Assembly (NCBI GenBank): GCA_036496585.1
Contig: DASXLB010000043.1
Location: forward strand, 21,775-85,774
Origin: Vicinamibacterales bacterium
GTDB lineage: Bacteria; Acidobacteriota; Vicinamibacteria; Vicinamibacterales; 2-12-FULL-66-21
DNA length: 64,000 bases
Direction: 5' to 3'
A program made the translations under genes and the position numbers. Below, in pieces: positions 62,703 to 64,000 of the stretch; within the stretch, counting starts at the first letter, position 1; every line of letters begins with the position of its first letter. Under the pieces are notes generated by a model, which saw only the letters and a list, made by a program, of their open reading frames with translations, was not told the origin of the DNA and ran no database searches.

Positions 62703-63319
62703 ATGTGCTTTCTAACCAATCGTCAACAACTCGCCCGCTCGTGGCGGGGGGAGCGAGCTTCGCTGACCTGAATCGGCGGCGAGTCCGATGATTCCAACCG
62801 CGCACGTGGTTGTCGAGCGAGACTGAATGGAGGGTCACCGTCCGGCGCACAGAGGCACGTCGACGACCTTCGGCAGTTTGTACGCGCCGCCAGTCAGACA
62901 ATCGACCCCCATCATGAGCGGGACCGTCGTCAGCACCTGCCGGGCGTACTGTCCGCCTGGATGGTGGTGTCGTAGCCCTGCATGGCGATCGGATTCGCGA
63001 ACACCAGATTGCCGGCAATCCAGCCGCTGACGTTTCTTTTCAGCGGCATCTCCGCAGCCATCAGTATCGAGCGACCACGATTCACTTCGCTCCGACCACC
63101 ATGGCGGTCGGCGTGATCGGCCCAGATATACTCGACCTTGTTCCTGTTTTCCCCCGCGTTCGATGTACTCGGAGTAGCGTGAGGCGCGGCCGGACCTCGC
63201 TTCCACGTAGTCGGTCAGCCGCTGCTGGCCGTCGATGAGGCGCGAGTTTGCAGACCTGGTTTCTCGGCCGCTGTCGCTCGGGCTAACCTCATCCCACCTC
63301 GACATTCCCGCGTCGCAGC
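62703..63319. other. Decayed region with fragments only
   Basis: This 617-base stretch has no intact gene. On the minus strand, fragments in different frames spell SGWIAGNLVFANPIA and, after a shifted insert, GVDCLTGGAYKLPKVVDVPL, the two halves of a motif found at the end of secreted bacterial proteins (a GN-x-FGG...DxxTGGAYKL pattern). Further upstream is a short phrase LIDGQQRLT. See the findings. Confidence 0.5.
62835..63066 (-). pseudogene. Fragment of a secreted protein with a GN...DxxTGGAYxL ending
   Basis: The minus strand carries SGWIAGNLVFANPIA in one frame and LMMGVDCLTGGAYKLPKVVD in another, separated by about 60 bases. Together they resemble the membrane/glycine-rich end of small exported proteins (a pattern WxxGNxxxGGxxGxxVDxxTGGxYxL). 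A frameshift and an insertion have broken it. The match is from memory of the pattern, so confidence is low. Confidence 0.3.
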
Positions 63320-63842
63320 ATGCCAACGGCGACCAGCGCCTATCGTCCGAGGGTTCTCGGGTTCCTGCTGCGGATGAGCCGGAATAGAACGCTCGCCGAG
63401 GATTTGCTGGACGAAACGTGGCTCCGGCTGGTGAGGCACGCGCACGCGCTGCGACCCGACACGCGGATGGGACCGTGGCTCTTCACAGTCGCGCGCAATC
63501 TGTACTGGACCGCTCGCCGCGACGGGCTCGCGCACGAAACGCAAGTCCCTCAGCTGCTGGCGCTCTGGCCGTCTCCGACACCCTGGCCGTCGCCGTTCGA
63601 CCTCGCGGCGGCCGGTGAACTTGAGCGGCGCGTCGAACGCGCGCTCCACGCTGTCGCCGCACCACCGGGAAGTCATCCTGCTCGTCGCGCACGAGGTATT
63701 GACGCCCACGGAAGCAGCAGCGGTGTGCGGGGTCACTCCAGAAGCCCTTCGGCAGCGCTTATCCCGCGCACGCGCAGCCCTCGTGGAGAAGCTCGGCGAG
63801 ACGCCGGCCGTGGCGAAACTCAAGAAGGCAGACGGGATATGA
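63320..63842 (+). pseudogene. ECF-type RNA polymerase sigma factor, frameshifted
   Basis: From the ATG at 63320 one frame encodes sigma region 2 (LGFLLRMSRNRTLAEDLLDE, TWLRLVRHAHALRPDTRMGP, WLFTVARNLYWTARRDGLAH) and a linker. Near 63648 the coding signal moves to another frame, which encodes region 4 (LSPHHREVILLVAHEVLTPT, EAAAVCGVTPEALRQRLSRA) and stops at 63842. A deletion of two bases near GCTCCACGCTG explains the shift. The first 30 residues before region 2 are also missing. The next gene starts at an ATGA overlap with this stop, as in an intact sigma gene. Confidence 0.75.
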
Positions 63843-64000
63843 CGATGGACAACCCGCAAGATGATCGATTGCTGGCCACAGTGGCGAGCCTCAGGACTCA
63901 CGATGTCTCCCTTCGTCACACACGCGCGCTCCGCAGCCGCTGCCACGCGGTGCTGCGGACGCGGTCACGACGGAACCCACCCACGGCAGCCAGCATGGCG
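63839..64000 (+). CDS. Start of a gene following the sigma factor gene, partial
   Basis: From the ATG at 63839 a frame runs to the right edge (54 residues, MTMDNPQDDRLLATVASLRT, then DVSLRHTRALRSRCHAVLR). It overlaps the sigma stop by ATGA, a position usually held by a small helical partner or anti-sigma-type protein. Only the N-terminus is visible and no domain can be named. Confidence 0.6.
   Translation, partial: MTMDNPQDDRLLATVASLRTHDVSLRHTRALRSRCHAVLRTRSRRNPPTAASMA

Overview
The window is high-GC DNA, almost fully coding on both strands, with many ATGA/GTGA stop-start overlaps. The best guess for the host is an Acidobacteriota member of the Vicinamibacteria type. The reasons are three large orphan FtsX/MacB-type permeases (one with its PadR regulator), a DUF1800/DUF1501 gene pair, a PEP-CTERM protein, a CarboxypepD_reg-type TonB receptor, DUF2911, NIPSNAP and DUF5996 proteins, and a YtxJ-type protein. 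This is inference from gene content; the window contains no rRNA or complete tRNA to confirm it.

Layout. 1-2262: end of a sugar-acid oxidative pathway (FAH-family dehydratase, then an aldehyde dehydrogenase that runs off the left edge). 2344-6935: a minus-strand cassette of NIPSNAP protein, DUF1800, DUF1501 with a Tat signal, an outer-membrane beta-barrel and a cupredoxin-like protein. 7028-8241: DUF5996 and a UBP-type zinc finger. 8263-11122: AI-2E-family transporter, HTH/Zn-ribbon, Zn-ribbon and a secreted M28 peptidase. 11179-14988: MFS exporter and the first orphan permease. 15047-18534: nucleotidyltransferase-like protein, aldo/keto reductase, chlorite-dismutase family protein, a small unknown and YtxJ. 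18553-23520: ROK kinase, HAD hydrolase, geranylgeranyl-reductase family flavoprotein, PilZ protein, PurA. 23562-28099: histidine utilisation (HutH, HutU) with a coupled AAA/STAND-like ATPase. 28140-33733: DUF2007-RNase III fusion, SpoIIE-type phosphatase, a Cys/Met-metabolism PLP enzyme, DedA, CutA and FtsB. 33734-39775: STAS-DUF4956 fusion, second orphan permease, PIG-L deacetylase and PLP decarboxylase. 39801-46407: patatin/beta-barrel (type Vd-like) protein, MASE1 histidine kinase with a receiver-only response regulator, an exported kinase-fold protein and a Deg-type protease. 46460-51592: DUF2911, small unknowns, a large polytopic membrane protein and an exported transglutaminase-like protein. 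51825-55771: TonB-dependent receptor divergent from a sigma-54 activator, with a candidate sigma-54 promoter between them. 55895-60112: cupin, a broken secreted protein, a small basic protein, and the PadR + third permease pair.

From about 60.1 kb to the right edge the sequence changes character. It holds a truncated BlaI/BlaR1 pair, a PEP-CTERM gene, the 5' half of a tRNA-Ser gene, a secreted-protein gene with an in-frame TAG, pieces of a decayed secreted protein, and an ECF sigma gene split by a frameshift. This looks like an eroding accessory segment.

The points most worth follow-up are the DUF2007-RNase III fusion, the exported kinase-fold protein, the four-to-five-gene DUF1800/DUF1501/barrel/cupredoxin cassette, the sigma-54 control of the TonB receptor, and the tRNA-Ser half-gene ending in a perfect 12-bp palindrome.
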